Shown: one piece after another, positions 49,229 through 58,487 of the stretch
How positions within the stretch are numbered: position 1 is the first letter of the stretch
How the letters are laid out: every line of letters starts with the position of its first letter
NCBI RefSeq assembly: GCF_022374935.2
Contig: NZ_CP092430.2
Location: 1,302,001-1,366,000, forward strand
Source: Mycolicibacter virginiensis
GTDB taxonomy: Bacteria; Actinomycetota; Actinomycetes; Mycobacteriales; Mycobacteriaceae
DNA: 64,000 nucleotides
Direction of reading: 5' to 3'
Translations under genes and position numbers: made by a program
Notes under the pieces: model-generated
Database searches by the model: none
The model's input: only the letters and a program-made list of their open reading frames with translations
What the model was told of the DNA's origin: nothing

Positions 49229-50172
49229 CCGACATGGTCTGGGCCCCGGGTGACACCCGGCTGGCCGAGCGTACCTGGACCCGGCCGCAGTGGACGGTGG
49301 CCGAGCTGTTGGCTGCCAAGGCCAAGACCGGTCGCAGCGTCTCGGTGGTGCTGCCCGCGTTGAACGAGCAGGCGACCATCGAATCGGTCATCGACAGCAT
49401 CACGCCGCTGGTCGACAACCTGGTCGACGAACTGATCGTGCTGGACTCCGGCTCCACCGATGACACCGAGATCCGCTCCATCGCTGCCGGTGCTCGCGTC
49501 GTCAGCCGCGAACAGGCCGTCCCGGAGGTCGCGCCGCAGCCCGGTAAGGGCGAAGCCCTGTGGCGGTCGCTGGCGGCCACCAGCGGCGACATTGTGGTGT
49601 TCATCGACTCCGACCTGATCGATCCCGATCCGATGTTCGTGCCCAACCTGGTCGGGCCGCTGCTCAGCGGAGACGGCGTCCACCTCGTCAAAGGCTTCTA
49701 TCGGCGGCCGCTGAAAGTCAACGGCACTGAGGAGCCCACCGGCGGTGGCCGGGTGACCGAGTTGGTGGCCCGACCGCTGTTGACCGCGCTGCGCCCCGAT
49801 CTGGGCGCGGTGTTGCAGCCGCTGGGCGGTGAGTACGCGGGCAGCCGCGAGCTGTTGGCGTCGGTTCCGTTCGCACCCGGCTACGGGGTGGAGATCGGGC
49901 TGTTGATCGACACCTACGACCGGCTGGGCCTAGAGGCCATCGCCCAGGTCAACCTCGGAGTGCGCGCACATCGCAACCGCCCGCTGTCGGAGCTGGCGGT
50001 GATGAGCCGCCAAGTCGTCGCCACGTTGCTGTCGCGGTGCGGCGTCCCGGATTCCGGGGTAGGCCTCACCCAGTTCGTGGCCGACGGCCCGGACGGGATG
50101 GACTATCTGCCGCGCACCACGCCCTTGTCGCTGGTCGACCGGCCACCGATGAACACCTTGCGCCAGCGCTGA
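49225..50172 (+). CDS. gpgS: Glucosyl-3-phosphoglycerate synthase
   Basis: 315 residues if started at TTG 49225 (AAGGGG 6 bases before; overlaps the folP2 stop as TTGA), or 312 from ATG 49234. GT81 retaining glycosyltransferase with SVVLPALNEQATIESVIDSI, ELIVLDSGSTDDTEI and the DxD metal site FIDSDLIDPDP; APGYGVEIGLLIDTYDRLG and AHRNRPLSELA complete the acceptor region. First step of methylglucose lipopolysaccharide synthesis: UDP-glucose plus 3-phosphoglycerate. Matches Rv1208. Confidence 0.95.
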   Translation: MTDMVWAPGDTRLAERTWTRPQWTVAELLAAKAKTGRSVSVVLPALNEQATIESVIDSITPLVDNLVDELIVLDSGSTDDTEIRSIAAGARVVSREQAVPEVAPQPGKGEALWRSLAATSGDIVVFIDSDLIDPDPMFVPNLVGPLLSGDGVHLVKGFYRRPLKVNGTEEPTGGGRVTELVARPLLTALRPDLGAVLQPLGGEYAGSRELLASVPFAPGYGVEIGLLIDTYDRLGLEAIAQVNLGVRAHRNRPLSELAVMSRQVVATLLSRCGVPDSGVGLTQFVADGPDGMDYLPRTTPLSLVDRPPMNTLRQR

Positions 50173-50194
50173 CCGGGTTGCCACTATCGATGCC

Positions 50195-50506
50195 GTGACA
50201 CTGGTGTTGTTGTATCTCGTTGTGCTCGTCCTCACCGCGTTGTTGCTGTTCGGGGTGGCCAGCACGCTGTTCGGCCGGGGTGAGCAGCTGCCGCCGCTGC
50301 CGCGGGCGACGACGGCGACCATGCTGCCGGCCTCCGGGGTCACCGGTGCCGATGTCGACGCGGTCAAGTTCTCCCAGGTGCTGCGCGGCTACAACACCGG
50401 TGAGGTCGACTGGGTGCTGGAGCGCCTCGGTGCCGAGCTCGACCAGCTCCGCGGCGAGCTCGCCGCGGCGCAGGCGGCCGCCGAGACGGCAGCGGAGTCG
50501 AGTTGA
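50195..50506 (+). CDS. Membrane-anchored DivIVA-domain protein (Rv1209 type)
   Basis: 103 residues from GTG 50195. One N-terminal membrane helix (LVLLYLVVLVLTALLLFGVAST), a short linker and a DivIVA-type segment VDAVKFSQVLRGYNTGEVDWVLERLGAELDQLRGEL, shown here in two pieces: KFSQVLRGYNTGEVD and WVLERLGAELDQLR. Such proteins bind membrane or coil with other polar scaffolds, but the role of Rv1209 is unknown. The stop overlaps the start of the glycosylase gene. Confidence 0.85.
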   Translation: MTLVLLYLVVLVLTALLLFGVASTLFGRGEQLPPLPRATTATMLPASGVTGADVDAVKFSQVLRGYNTGEVDWVLERLGAELDQLRGELAAAQAAAETAAESS

Positions 50507-51078
50507 GCGGCGTGCCCGACGATGGCCAGATCCGGTGCGGCTGGGTCGACGCCGCCTCGGAGCTGTACCGCGACTATCACGACCAGGAGTGGGGACGTCC
50601 GGTGCGGGACTCGACCGCACTGTTCGAGCGGGTCAGTCTGGAAGCGTTCCAGAGCGGATTGTCGTGGCTGGTGATTCTGCGTAAGCGGGAGAACTTCCGG
50701 CGCGCGTTCGCCGATTTCGACGTGGAGACCGTCGCGCGTTTCACCGACGCCGATGTGGCCCGACTGATGGACGACGCCGGCATCGTGCGCAACCGAGCCA
50801 AGATCGAGGCGACGATCGCCAACGCCCGCGCGACTATTGATCTGGGCTCCACTGATTTGGCGGACCTGTTGTGGTCATTCGCCCCGCCGCCGCGTCCGCG
50901 CCCGGCGGACCTGTCGGCAATTCCGGCGGTCACGCCGGAATCGACGGCGATGGCGCGCGAATTGAAGCGTCGTGGGTTCCGATTCGTGGGGCCTACGACC
51001 GCGTATGCGTTGATGCAGGCCACGGGCATGGTCGACGACCACGTCCGGGCATGTTGGGTGCCACCGGTAACCGTCTAG
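50503..51078 (+). CDS. tag: DNA-3-methyladenine glycosylase I
   Basis: 191 residues if TTG 50503 is used, overlapping the previous stop; GTG 50512 gives 188 residues. HhH glycosylase of the Tag type: zinc ligands in RCGWVDAASE, DYHDQEWGRP and MVDDHVRACWVP, the helix LFERVSLEAFQSGLSWLVIL and the core RKRENFRRAFADFD. Removes 3-methyladenine from alkylated DNA. Matches Rv1210. Confidence 0.94.
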   Translation: MSGVPDDGQIRCGWVDAASELYRDYHDQEWGRPVRDSTALFERVSLEAFQSGLSWLVILRKRENFRRAFADFDVETVARFTDADVARLMDDAGIVRNRAKIEATIANARATIDLGSTDLADLLWSFAPPPRPRPADLSAIPAVTPESTAMARELKRRGFRFVGPTTAYALMQATGMVDDHVRACWVPPVTV

Positions 51079-51244
51079 ATCCACTAAAATGCACTACGGA
51101 ATCGGGTCTTGTGCACGCGCCGTCGTCGATAGGGGAGAATGGCGGAGTGAATTTGCAGTTCGATGCCGGACGCTGCGACTGCCGTGCACACCCGGCGCAG
51201 ATCATGGGCACGGCTTGCGGGCTGGTACCTGGAGGGAGCACTCG

Positions 51245-51412
51245 ATGGCGGCGATGAAGCCCCGGACCGGCGACGGTCCGTTGGAAGCGACCAAAGAGGG
51301 GCGAGGCATCGTGATGCGAGTACCGCTTGAGGGCGGTGGACGACTGGTCGTCGAGTTGACTCCCGATGAGGCGGCCGCGCTCGGCGACGAACTCAAAGCC
51401 GTCACCAGCTAA
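51245..51412 (+). CDS. DUF3117 small conserved protein
   Basis: 55 residues from ATG 51245 with GGAGGG 8 bases upstream. MAAMKPRTGDGPLEATKEGR and RGIVMRVPLEGGGRLVVEL are almost invariant in actinobacteria (DUF3117, Rv1211). No signal or membrane segment; function unknown. It is convergent with glgM, 17 bp apart. The 166 bp upstream (51079-51244) contain no gene that I can support. Confidence 0.93.
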   Translation: MAAMKPRTGDGPLEATKEGRGIVMRVPLEGGGRLVVELTPDEAAALGDELKAVTS

Positions 51413-51429
51413 CTTGTGACGGTCGGGGG

Positions 51430-52590
51430 CTAGCGGCCCGCCTGCCGGTAGACCGCCAAGGTCTGCTCGGCCACTCGCGCCCAGGAGAACACCTCCTCGC
51501 AGCGACGCCTGCCGGCGTCGCCGTAGCGCTGCGCGCGGCCCGGGTCGGTGATCAACGCGTTGACCGCTGCGGCGAGTCCGGCGTGATACCCGTCCGGATC
51601 GGCGGCGTCGTAGTGGACCAGGGTGCCGGTCTCGCCGTCGGTGACCACCTCAGGGATGCCGCCGACATCGGAGGCGACCACGGCGGTGCCGCAGGCCATC
51701 GCCTCCAGATTGACGATGCCCAACGGCTCGTAGACCGATGGGCACACAAAAACCGTTGCCGCCGCCAGTAATTCGCGGATCTGCCGAGCGGGCAGGGTCT
51801 CCTGTATCCAGAACACCCCGCTGCGGGTGGCGGCCAGATCGGCCACGGCGGCGCTGACCTCGTCGGCGATCTCCGGTGTGTCAGGGGCGCCGGCGCACAA
51901 CACCAATTGCGTGTCGGGGTGGAACCGGTGGGCGGCGGCCACCAGATGCGCCACCCCCTTCTGGCGGGTGATCCGCCCGACGAAGGCCACCATCGGCCGG
52001 TCGGGGTCGACACCGAGTTCGGCCGGCATCGAATTGGCGCCGGTGGGCTGCGGACGCCAGACCTCGGTGTCGATGCCGCTGTAGATCACGTGTACGCGGT
52101 CCGGGCGCAGCTCCGGGTAGACCCGCAGCAGATCGTCGCGCATGGCCGAGCTGACCGCGATGACCGCGTCGGCGGCGATCGTGGCCTCCTTCTCGGCCCA
52201 CGACGACACCCGGTAGCCGCCGCCCAGCTGTTCGGCTTTCCAGGGGCGCAGCGGCTCCAGCGAATGCGCGGTCAGCACATGCGGGATGTCGTAGAGCAGC
52301 GCTGCCAGCCGGCCGGCCAGCGCGGTGTACCAGGTGTGGGAGTGGGCGACATCGGCCGTGCTGACGGCGTCGACCATCGTCAGATCGGCCGACAGCGTCC
52401 CCAGCGCCGGATTGGCGTCGCGCAGCGCCGGATCGGGCTGATGCGCGTGCGCGCCCGGCCGGGGCGCACCCATGCAGTGCACGTCGACGTGACACAACCG
52501 GCGCAAGGCCTCCACCAGGTTGGTGACGTGCACACCCGCGCCGCCATAGATCTCCGGAGGGTATTCCCGAGTCAGCATCGCCACCCGCAT
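51430..52590 (-). CDS. glgM: GlgM, ADP-glucose: alpha-glucose-1-phosphate glycosyltransferase (maltose-1-phosphate synthase)
   Basis: 386 residues from ATG 52590 (an in-frame GTG at 52599 would add three). GT4 fold: MLTREYPPEIYGGAGVHVTN, DVHCMGAPRPGAHAHQPD, HTWYTALAGRLAALLYDIPH, VAFVGRITRQKGVAHLV and the nucleotide-binding VFVCPSVYEPLGIVNLEAMA. Known in mycobacteria to make maltose 1-phosphate, feeding the GlgE pathway to alpha-glucan; formerly called glgA. Divergent from glgC, which makes its ADP-glucose donor. Confidence 0.95.
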   Translation of the reverse strand: MRVAMLTREYPPEIYGGAGVHVTNLVEALRRLCHVDVHCMGAPRPGAHAHQPDPALRDANPALGTLSADLTMVDAVSTADVAHSHTWYTALAGRLAALLYDIPHVLTAHSLEPLRPWKAEQLGGGYRVSSWAEKEATIAADAVIAVSSAMRDDLLRVYPELRPDRVHVIYSGIDTEVWRPQPTGANSMPAELGVDPDRPMVAFVGRITRQKGVAHLVAAAHRFHPDTQLVLCAGAPDTPEIADEVSAAVADLAATRSGVFWIQETLPARQIRELLAAATVFVCPSVYEPLGIVNLEAMACGTAVVASDVGGIPEVVTDGETGTLVHYDAADPDGYHAGLAAAVNALITDPGRAQRYGDAGRRRCEEVFSWARVAEQTLAVYRQAGR

Positions 52591-52613
52591 AACCGGCACG
52601 GTAGCGGTCGCCG

Positions 52614-52651
52614 ATCACCGGCCGCGCAGCGGATCGATCGGTGATTTTTTT
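52614..52651 (+). terminator. Intrinsic terminator-like hairpin with T-tract in the glgM/glgC divergent region
   Basis: ATCACCG (52614-52620) pairs with CGGTGAT (52639-52645), with a small inner stem CCGC-GCA-GCGG (52622-52632), followed directly by a run of seven T (52645-52651). On the plus strand this is a classic Rho-independent terminator, uncommon in mycobacteria. It ends 69 bp before the glgC ATG. Confidence 0.6.
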
Positions 52652-52719
52652 GTAAAGAACGTTCGCCAATCGTGCGGTCAACCTGGCAGGGGTTCGCAGT
52701 GGCCGATAGGTTTGTGGCC

Positions 52720-53934
52720 ATGAGGGAAGCGCCGCATGTGCTGGGCATCGTCCTGGCCGGTGGGGAGGGCAAGCGGCTGCACCCGCTGACCGCGGACCGC
52801 GCCAAGCCGGCGGTCCCCTTCGGGGGTGCCTACCGGTTGATCGACTTCGTGCTGTCGAATCTGGTCAATGCGCGCTACCTGCGGATTTGTGTTCTGACGC
52901 AGTACAAGTCGCATTCGCTGGACCGGCACATCTCGCAGAACTGGCGGTTGAGCGGCCTGGCGGGGGAGTACATCACCCCGGTGCCCGCCCAGCAGCGCCT
53001 CGGCCCGCGCTGGTACACCGGGTCCGCCGATGCCATCTATCAGTCGCTGAACCTGATCTTCGACGAGGACCCGGACTACATCGTGGTCTTCGGAGCCGAC
53101 CATGTGTACCGGATGGACCCCGAGCAGATGGTCCGCTTCCACATCGCCAGCGGGGCCGGGGCGACTGTCGCCGGGGTGCGGGTGCCGCGCGGGGAAGCGT
53201 CCTCGTTCGGGTGCATCGACGCCGACGAATCCGGCCGGATTCGCGGTTTCCTGGAGAAGCCGGCGAACCCTCCTGGCACACCCGATGATCCAGACAGCAC
53301 GTATGTGTCGATGGGCAACTACGTGTTCACCACCAAGGTGCTGATCGATGCGATCCGCGCCGACGCCGACGATGACCACTCCGACCACGACATGGGCGGC
53401 GACATCATGCCGCGTCTGGTGGCCGACGGAATGGCTGCGGTCTACGACTTCTCCGACAACGAGGTGCCCGGCGCCACCGAGCGGGACCGCGGCTACTGGC
53501 GTGACGTCGGAACCCTGGACGCGTTCTACGACGCGCACATGGACTTGGTGTCAGCGCACCCGGTGTTCAACCTGTACAACAACCGCTGGCCGATTCACGG
53601 CGCGACTGAGAATCTGGCGCCGGCGAAGTTCGTCAATGGGGGCTCGGCGCAGGAGTCGGTGGTGGGCGCCGGCAGCGTCATCTCGGCGGGATCGGTGCGC
53701 AACTCGGTGCTGTCGTCGAATGTGGTGATCGACGACGGCGCGATCGTGGAGGACAGCGTGATCATGCCCGGGGCCCGGGTGGGCCGCGGCGCGGTGGTGC
53801 GCCACGCCATCCTCGACAAGAACGTCGTGGTCGGCCCCGGCGAGATGATCGGGGTCGACTTGGAGAAGGACCGGGAGCGGTTCTCCATCAGCGCCGGCGG
53901 TGTGGTCGCCGTCGGCAAGGGCGTGTGGATCTAG
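52720..53934 (+). CDS. glgC: Glucose-1-phosphate adenylyltransferase (ADP-glucose pyrophosphorylase)
   Basis: 404 residues from ATG 52720. Nucleotidyltransferase motif [20 protein letters not shown], substrate site [16 protein letters not shown], the catalytic Asp region [16 protein letters not shown] and [19 protein letters not shown], and a C-terminal left-handed beta-helix with [20 protein letters not shown]. Makes ADP-glucose for glycogen and alpha-glucan. Matches Rv1213. Confidence 0.96.
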   Translation: MREAPHVLGIVLAGGEGKRLHPLTADRAKPAVPFGGAYRLIDFVLSNLVNARYLRICVLTQYKSHSLDRHISQNWRLSGLAGEYITPVPAQQRLGPRWYTGSADAIYQSLNLIFDEDPDYIVVFGADHVYRMDPEQMVRFHIASGAGATVAGVRVPRGEASSFGCIDADESGRIRGFLEKPANPPGTPDDPDSTYVSMGNYVFTTKVLIDAIRADADDDHSDHDMGGDIMPRLVADGMAAVYDFSDNEVPGATERDRGYWRDVGTLDAFYDAHMDLVSAHPVFNLYNNRWPIHGATENLAPAKFVNGGSAQESVVGAGSVISAGSVRNSVLSSNVVIDDGAIVEDSVIMPGARVGRGAVVRHAILDKNVVVGPGEMIGVDLEKDRERFSISAGGVVAVGKGVWI

Positions 53935-53994
53935 CTAGCGGCGATCGCAAGCGCGGCGGAGCCGGGCGCTGCGGGTCGCCGCCATCGGGCCGGG

Positions 53995-55380
53995 CTAGAA
54001 CGGTTCTTCGGCGCCGCCGGGGTTGCAGCCGTTAGCGAGCAGGTTCAGTGAGCTCACGTCCGGACGCCACGGCTCCAGGTTCCAACTGGTCTTACCGGGC
54101 TGGATGAACTCGGCGAACTGCCAGTGGCACAGGAACTGCGCGCGCATCCCGGCGTTGTTGGCCTCCGGGTTGCGCTTGACGACCTCCGCCCAGGCCTGCT
54201 CGCCCTGGCGCAGGGTGCCGGGCTCGCCCGCCTCGGTTCGGCCGGTCTCGGTCGGATAGACCCGCAGGCTCTCCTTTTGGTCATCGCCGTAAGTCACCCA
54301 CTGGGTGTTCGCGACGTACGGCGCCGCGCTGATGCCCGCGGCCCCCAGGAAGCCGCCCGAGCCGCCCAGGCCACCGGCGCCGCCTTCACCGCCGAGGCCG
54401 CCGTCGCCGCCGCGCCCGAACGCCCACCCACCCGCGCCGCCGTCACCGCCGGCGCCGCCGTTGTCGTCCTCGTCGCCCTCGCCACCGACGCCGCCGTCGC
54501 CTCCGCGACCCAGCCACCAGGCACCTGCGCCGCCTACTCCGCCGTCGCCGCCGATGTTGCCCTCAACACCGGTGCCCCCGGCGCCGCCGGTGCCGCCGGT
54601 GCCTAACAGCATCCCGAGCCCCACGCCGCCGGTGCCGCCGACCGCGCCCGCGCCGCCGGCACCCCCCGCTCCGCCCAGGCCCATGAACCAGCCGCCGGCC
54701 CCGCCGTCGCCGCCGGCGGCACCGACACCGCCCAGCCCGCCTGCGCCACCGTTGCCGAAGAATCCTGCGTCGCCGCCGGCACCGCCGATGCCGTCGATAC
54801 CCACGACGCCGGCTCCGCCGTCGCCGAACAGGAAGCCGCCATCACCGGCGTCGCCGAACCAGCCCCACTGACCGAACAGGCTGGTGTTCACGCCGTCGAA
54901 GCCGTCGATGCCGTCGCCGATCAGGTCGCGGCCGAACAGTGTGGCAAACGGTGCGTTGATCAGGCCGAGGCTCAGCTCGCCGAACGGGCTGGCGATCCAC
55001 TGCTGCAATCCGGCGTGCAGGGGCGCGTAGATGTATTGGTTCACCAACTCGGCGGTGTCGAGTGACTGACTCGGGCCCGGCAGGGCCAGCACGGCGTCGA
55101 TGACGTCGGAGAACAGCTTGTTGGTAGCCGGATCGAGTTGGTCGGTGAAGGACTGGACCAGCGCCATCAGGCTGCCGAGGTCGAGCCCGCCTGCCGCACT
55201 ACCGGCGACGTCCACCGGCGCGGCGGCATCGAGCAGCCAGTCCCAATCCGCCTGCGCGGGGGCGGCGGCCAGTAGCGGGGTGAGGCCGACGATCAGGGCA
55301 CCGGTCGCTGCAGCGGCCGTCCGGGTGGGGGAGAGAGTGCGACCACCGCTGCCGCCTCGCACGCGTGAGCGCATGGCCAC
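53995..55380 (-). CDS. Exported PGRS-type glycine-rich protein with C-terminal DUF2599 domain, no PE domain
   Basis: 461 residues from GTG 55380 (GTG GCC ATG; ATG 55374 has the better 9-base spacing from GGGAGG). Residues 1-43 form a Sec-type signal peptide ending AAAPAQA-DW. Residues about 45-165 include the PE_PGRS-like linker [20 protein letters not shown]. Residues about 165-355 are PGRS-like repeats (GGAGG, GGDGG, GGNGG types). The end carries a DUF2599 domain: [39 protein letters not shown] and NGCNPGG. There is no PE domain, so type VII secretion is not implied. M. tuberculosis has PE14 here. Function unknown. Confidence 0.85.
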   Translation of the reverse strand: MAMRSRVRGGSGGRTLSPTRTAAAATGALIVGLTPLLAAAPAQADWDWLLDAAAPVDVAGSAAGGLDLGSLMALVQSFTDQLDPATNKLFSDVIDAVLALPGPSQSLDTAELVNQYIYAPLHAGLQQWIASPFGELSLGLINAPFATLFGRDLIGDGIDGFDGVNTSLFGQWGWFGDAGDGGFLFGDGGAGVVGIDGIGGAGGDAGFFGNGGAGGLGGVGAAGGDGGAGGWFMGLGGAGGAGGAGAVGGTGGVGLGMLLGTGGTGGAGGTGVEGNIGGDGGVGGAGAWWLGRGGDGGVGGEGDEDDNGGAGGDGGAGGWAFGRGGDGGLGGEGGAGGLGGSGGFLGAAGISAAPYVANTQWVTYGDDQKESLRVYPTETGRTEAGEPGTLRQGEQAWAEVVKRNPEANNAGMRAQFLCHWQFAEFIQPGKTSWNLEPWRPDVSSLNLLANGCNPGGAEEPF

Positions 55381-55386
55381 CGACCT

Positions 55387-55418
55387 CCCTGAGTCCCGTT
55401 AACAGCTAGAGCTCAGGG
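55387..55418 (-). promoter_or_regulatory. Leader hairpin that overlaps the ribosome binding site of the PGRS gene
   Basis: On the minus strand CCCTGAG (55418-55412) pairs with CTCAGGG (55393-55387), an 18-base loop apart; the second arm includes GGG of the ribosome binding site GGGAGG. A -10-like TATAGT lies just upstream (55425-55420), so the leader would begin near the hairpin. Formation of the stem would hide the binding site. Confidence 0.4.
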
Positions 55419-55467
55419 AACTATAAGTCAATTGCGTGGCTCGCGGTATCGGAGCCGGGAGTAGCGA

Positions 55468-56148
55468 CTACCAGAGGTAGGGCAGCAATCGGTACCGGAC
55501 CCGGTGGGTGTATTCGCGGTATCCGCTGAGCTCCTGGGTCAGCAACTGCTCCTCGTCGAGGATTCGCACCACCAGCATGGGCACGCTGATCACCGTGCCG
55601 GCCAACCCCCAGTACGAGCCGAGCGCCGGCGCGAGACCGGCCATGGTGACCAGCAGCGAGAAGTACATCGGGTGTCGGACCAGGCCGTACATGCCGGTCG
55701 ATATCACCGGCTGGTTGTCCTCGATGGTGATGTTGGCCGCGGCGTAGCCGTTCTCTACGACGGCCAGGATGCCGAGACACAATCCGATGACCACCACGAC
55801 CTGGCCCAGCACCGATACCGCCGTCGGCGCTGTGGACCAACCGAAGCGGTGATCCAGCGCGCTGACCACGAACACCGAACCGAATGCCGCGATCAGGGCG
55901 GTGCTGGCCAGCTTCTGCGCGAACCGGGTTTCGGCTTTCGGCCCGCCCCGTAGCCGCCGCTGCAGCACCGCCGGGTTCGTCAGACCCCAATAGATGCAGC
56001 AGGCGATGCTGATGACGGCGTAGATCGCCAGGAACACCCAGGCCTGCCAGTAGTCGAAGGTGCCTGCCGGCCAGAACAACAGCAGGCCGTAGACGACCGC
56101 CGCGATCAGCCCGTAGCCCACACCTTGACCGATTGCCTTGACGTTCAT
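55468..56148 (-). CDS. Membrane methyltransferase, isoprenylcysteine carboxyl methyltransferase/PEMT-like (copy 2)
   Basis: 226 residues from ATG 56148 with GGAGAC before it. Five or so membrane helices; the SAM-binding C-terminal signature is GLVRHPMYFSLLVTMAGLAPAL, VRILDEEQLLTQELSGYREY and THRVRYRLLPYLW. It is a tandem paralogue of the next gene upstream (56168-56842), sharing TFDYWQAWVFLAIYA/TLHYWQAWVFLAVFA and the same ending. M. tuberculosis has only one such gene (Rv1216c) at this spot. Substrate unknown; the family methylates prenylcysteines, phospholipids or unsaturated acids. Confidence 0.88.
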   Translation of the reverse strand: MNVKAIGQGVGYGLIAAVVYGLLLFWPAGTFDYWQAWVFLAIYAVISIACCIYWGLTNPAVLQRRLRGGPKAETRFAQKLASTALIAAFGSVFVVSALDHRFGWSTAPTAVSVLGQVVVVIGLCLGILAVVENGYAAANITIEDNQPVISTGMYGLVRHPMYFSLLVTMAGLAPALGSYWGLAGTVISVPMLVVRILDEEQLLTQELSGYREYTHRVRYRLLPYLW

Positions 56149-56167
56149 GCGCGTCTCCTTCTGCGTC

Positions 56168-56842
56168 TCACCACACATAGGGCAGCAGCCGATAGCGCAC
56201 CCGCTCGGTGTACTCGCGATAGCAGCTGAGCTCGTGAATCAGCAACTGCTCCTCGTCGAAGATGCGCACGATCAGCAGGGCCATGCCCGGTAGCAGCAAG
56301 GCCAGCCCCCAGTAGGAGCCGAGCGCGAGTGGGACACCGGTCATCAATGCGACGTTTCCGGTGTACATCGGATGGCGCACCACCCCGTAGAGGCCGGTGG
56401 AGACCAGGGTCTGGCCGGCTTCGACCGTGACATTGGCTGCCGCGTAACCGTTCTGGATGACCACGACCATGGCGAGCACCAGCCCGACCGCCACCAGAGC
56501 ATCGCCGAGCAGGCAGACCGCCGTCGGGACCGCCGACCAACCGAGGCGGTGATCGACCGCGCTGAGTACGAAGAGGGCGGGAAAACAGATGAAGATGGCC
56601 GTGATGACGATCCGTTGCAGTGGCCGCGTCTCTGCCCGCGGGCCGACCTGCATCCGCCGATCCAAGGCGGCCGGATTGGTGCGCATCAGGTAGACGCTGG
56701 GAATCCAGGTGGACGCGGCGAACACCGCGAGGAATACCCAGGCCTGCCAGTAGTGCAGTGTCCCGGCCGGCACGAACAGCAGCAGCCCGAAGGCGATCAG
56801 ACCCAAGGTTGCTGAGAACAAGCCTTTACCAATGGTTTTCAC
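56168..56842 (-). CDS. Membrane methyltransferase, isoprenylcysteine carboxyl methyltransferase/PEMT-like (copy 1, Rv1216c type)
   Basis: 224 residues from GTG 56842 with GAGGAGGAGG 3 bases before it. Same topology as copy 2; marks are GVVRHPMYTGNVALMTGVPLAL, VRIFDEEQLLIHELSCYREY and TERVRYRLLPYVW. It starts 10 bp after the ABC permease stop and so belongs to the tetR-ABC operon; copy 2 follows after 19 bp. The two proteins are alike along the whole length, indicating duplication. Confidence 0.88.
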   Translation of the reverse strand: MKTIGKGLFSATLGLIAFGLLLFVPAGTLHYWQAWVFLAVFAASTWIPSVYLMRTNPAALDRRMQVGPRAETRPLQRIVITAIFICFPALFVLSAVDHRLGWSAVPTAVCLLGDALVAVGLVLAMVVVIQNGYAAANVTVEAGQTLVSTGLYGVVRHPMYTGNVALMTGVPLALGSYWGLALLLPGMALLIVRIFDEEQLLIHELSCYREYTERVRYRLLPYVW

Positions 56843-56852
56843 GTCCTCCTCC

Positions 56853-58487
56853 TCACGTCGTGAGATCTCTGCGTCGGAAAGCCTGCACGCCCAGGCCGAT
56901 CAGTGCGGTGTCGATCGCCAACAGCACGATCAGCGGCGCGACGGTGAACGTGCCGTCACCGACCAGCGGGATGTGCGCGAACGGTTCGAAGTCGAGTACC
57001 CACTGCGGCAGACCGGAGATGGAGCCGAGCAGGTACAGCGCGACGAACCCGGTCAGCACCGCCCACGCGGCGGGCGTGACCCTCGGGACGAGCCCGAACA
57101 AGGCGACCGCCACAGCCGCCGGTAGCCAGACCGCCGGCATCTGCACAGCAGCGCTGCCCAGCACCACCGGCAACTGCTCGCCGATGTCACCGGCAGCAGT
57201 CCCGTAAACGATTCCGGCCACCAGCCCGGCGGCGAGCATCGCGAACATCGATCCAGCCAGTGCGGTCACCAGATGGCTTGCCAGCCAACGGTTTCGCGAC
57301 AGCGCTCCGGCTAGCAGCGTCTCGGCGCGCGTCGCGGTCTCCTCCTGGTGCAGCCGAAGTACCAGCGACACCGCGAACGCGGCGGCGACCATACCCAGCA
57401 TGCTGAAGGCCACCGCGACGAATGCGTGCTCTAATGCCGCGGTGCCGCCGAGTCGGATGACGACGTCGCGGGCGCGGTCACTGCCCACCTCGTCGCCGAT
57501 ACCGTGCACCACGCTGCCGACCAGCAATCCGTAGAGCAGCAGGCCGGTCGTCCACAACAGCAGCACCCCGCGGTCGAGCCGCCACGCCAGGCCGAACGCA
57601 CCGCCCAGTGTCGGCGCCGCCCGGAGCGGGCCCGGACGATCGGCCAGCAGCCCGGCGCCGACATCACGACGGGCGGCCAGTCGATAAGCCAGCCAGATGA
57701 GTGCACCCGTGATCGCCAGATGTAGCAGCAGCACCCACCAGCGGTCACCGGCGTAGGGCCGGACCTGCAGCGACCAGCCCAGCGGCGACAACCAGGACAG
57801 CCCGCCCGATCCCGCATCACCCACGGCGCGCAGGGTGAAGGTGCCGGCCAGCACGCCGAACGCGGCGCCGCGGGCGAACCGGGCGCTGGGCGACAGCTGG
57901 GCGGCGACCGCGGCCACGGCGGTGAACACCAGCCCGGAGCAGGCCAGTGCCGCGCCGAACGCGCACGACCCGGCCGCCGGCACTTCGGTGGTCAGCAGTC
58001 CCGCCGTCCCGATCACGCCGGTGGCCACCGATGCGCCGGCCGCCAACAGCAGTGCACCGGTCAGCCCGGCGTAGCGGCCCACCGCGGTCGAGTCGATCAA
58101 CTCGGTGCGGCCGGTCTCCTCGTCGGCGCGGGTGTGCCGGATGACGGTCAGAATCACCGCCACTGCGATCAGAAGGTGGAAGATCCCGGCCTTCCAGATG
58201 CCCACCGCGCCGAGGGAGTCGTTGTAGACCTGGCCGTACATCGCGCGTTGCGCCGGGCTGGCCATGATGGTGGCCGCCAGGCCGGCGCGGTCGGCGGCGG
58301 TGGGATAGATCGCCTCGATGCTGGCGATGTAGACGCTGGCCAGCGGCAGCGACAACAGCAGCACCCAAAGTGGCAGCACGATGCGGTCGCGGCGCAGGTA
58401 TAGCCGCAGCAACCCCAGCGTGCCAACGAGATTCGATCGGCCACGGCGGTATTGCGGTGACGCGGACTGCGCGACGAGGGTGGTCAT
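56853..58487 (-). CDS. ABC transporter permease (Rv1217c type)
   Basis: 544 residues from ATG 58487, overlapping the ATPase stop (ATGA). About twelve hydrophobic segments in two repeated halves, each with an ABC-2-type start ([40 protein letters not shown]). Family knowledge: Rv1217c-Rv1218c is a multidrug efflux system for novobiocin, pyrroles and pyrazolones. Operon order matches M. tuberculosis. Confidence 0.92.
   Translation of the reverse strand: MTTLVAQSASPQYRRGRSNLVGTLGLLRLYLRRDRIVLPLWVLLLSLPLASVYIASIEAIYPTAADRAGLAATIMASPAQRAMYGQVYNDSLGAVGIWKAGIFHLLIAVAVILTVIRHTRADEETGRTELIDSTAVGRYAGLTGALLLAAGASVATGVIGTAGLLTTEVPAAGSCAFGAALACSGLVFTAVAAVAAQLSPSARFARGAAFGVLAGTFTLRAVGDAGSGGLSWLSPLGWSLQVRPYAGDRWWVLLLHLAITGALIWLAYRLAARRDVGAGLLADRPGPLRAAPTLGGAFGLAWRLDRGVLLLWTTGLLLYGLLVGSVVHGIGDEVGSDRARDVVIRLGGTAALEHAFVAVAFSMLGMVAAAFAVSLVLRLHQEETATRAETLLAGALSRNRWLASHLVTALAGSMFAMLAAGLVAGIVYGTAAGDIGEQLPVVLGSAAVQMPAVWLPAAVAVALFGLVPRVTPAAWAVLTGFVALYLLGSISGLPQWVLDFEPFAHIPLVGDGTFTVAPLIVLLAIDTALIGLGVQAFRRRDLTT

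Noticed and set aside
52651..52666. GAACGTTC in the glgM/glgC region as an SOS box
   Set aside because: The two half-sites have no 4-bp spacer, so it does not fit LexA.
54305..54871. Proline-rich frame on the plus strand opposite the PGRS gene
   Set aside because: GGC/GCC repeats read in reverse give proline; no start signal, and the minus-strand gene has a signal peptide and a folded domain.
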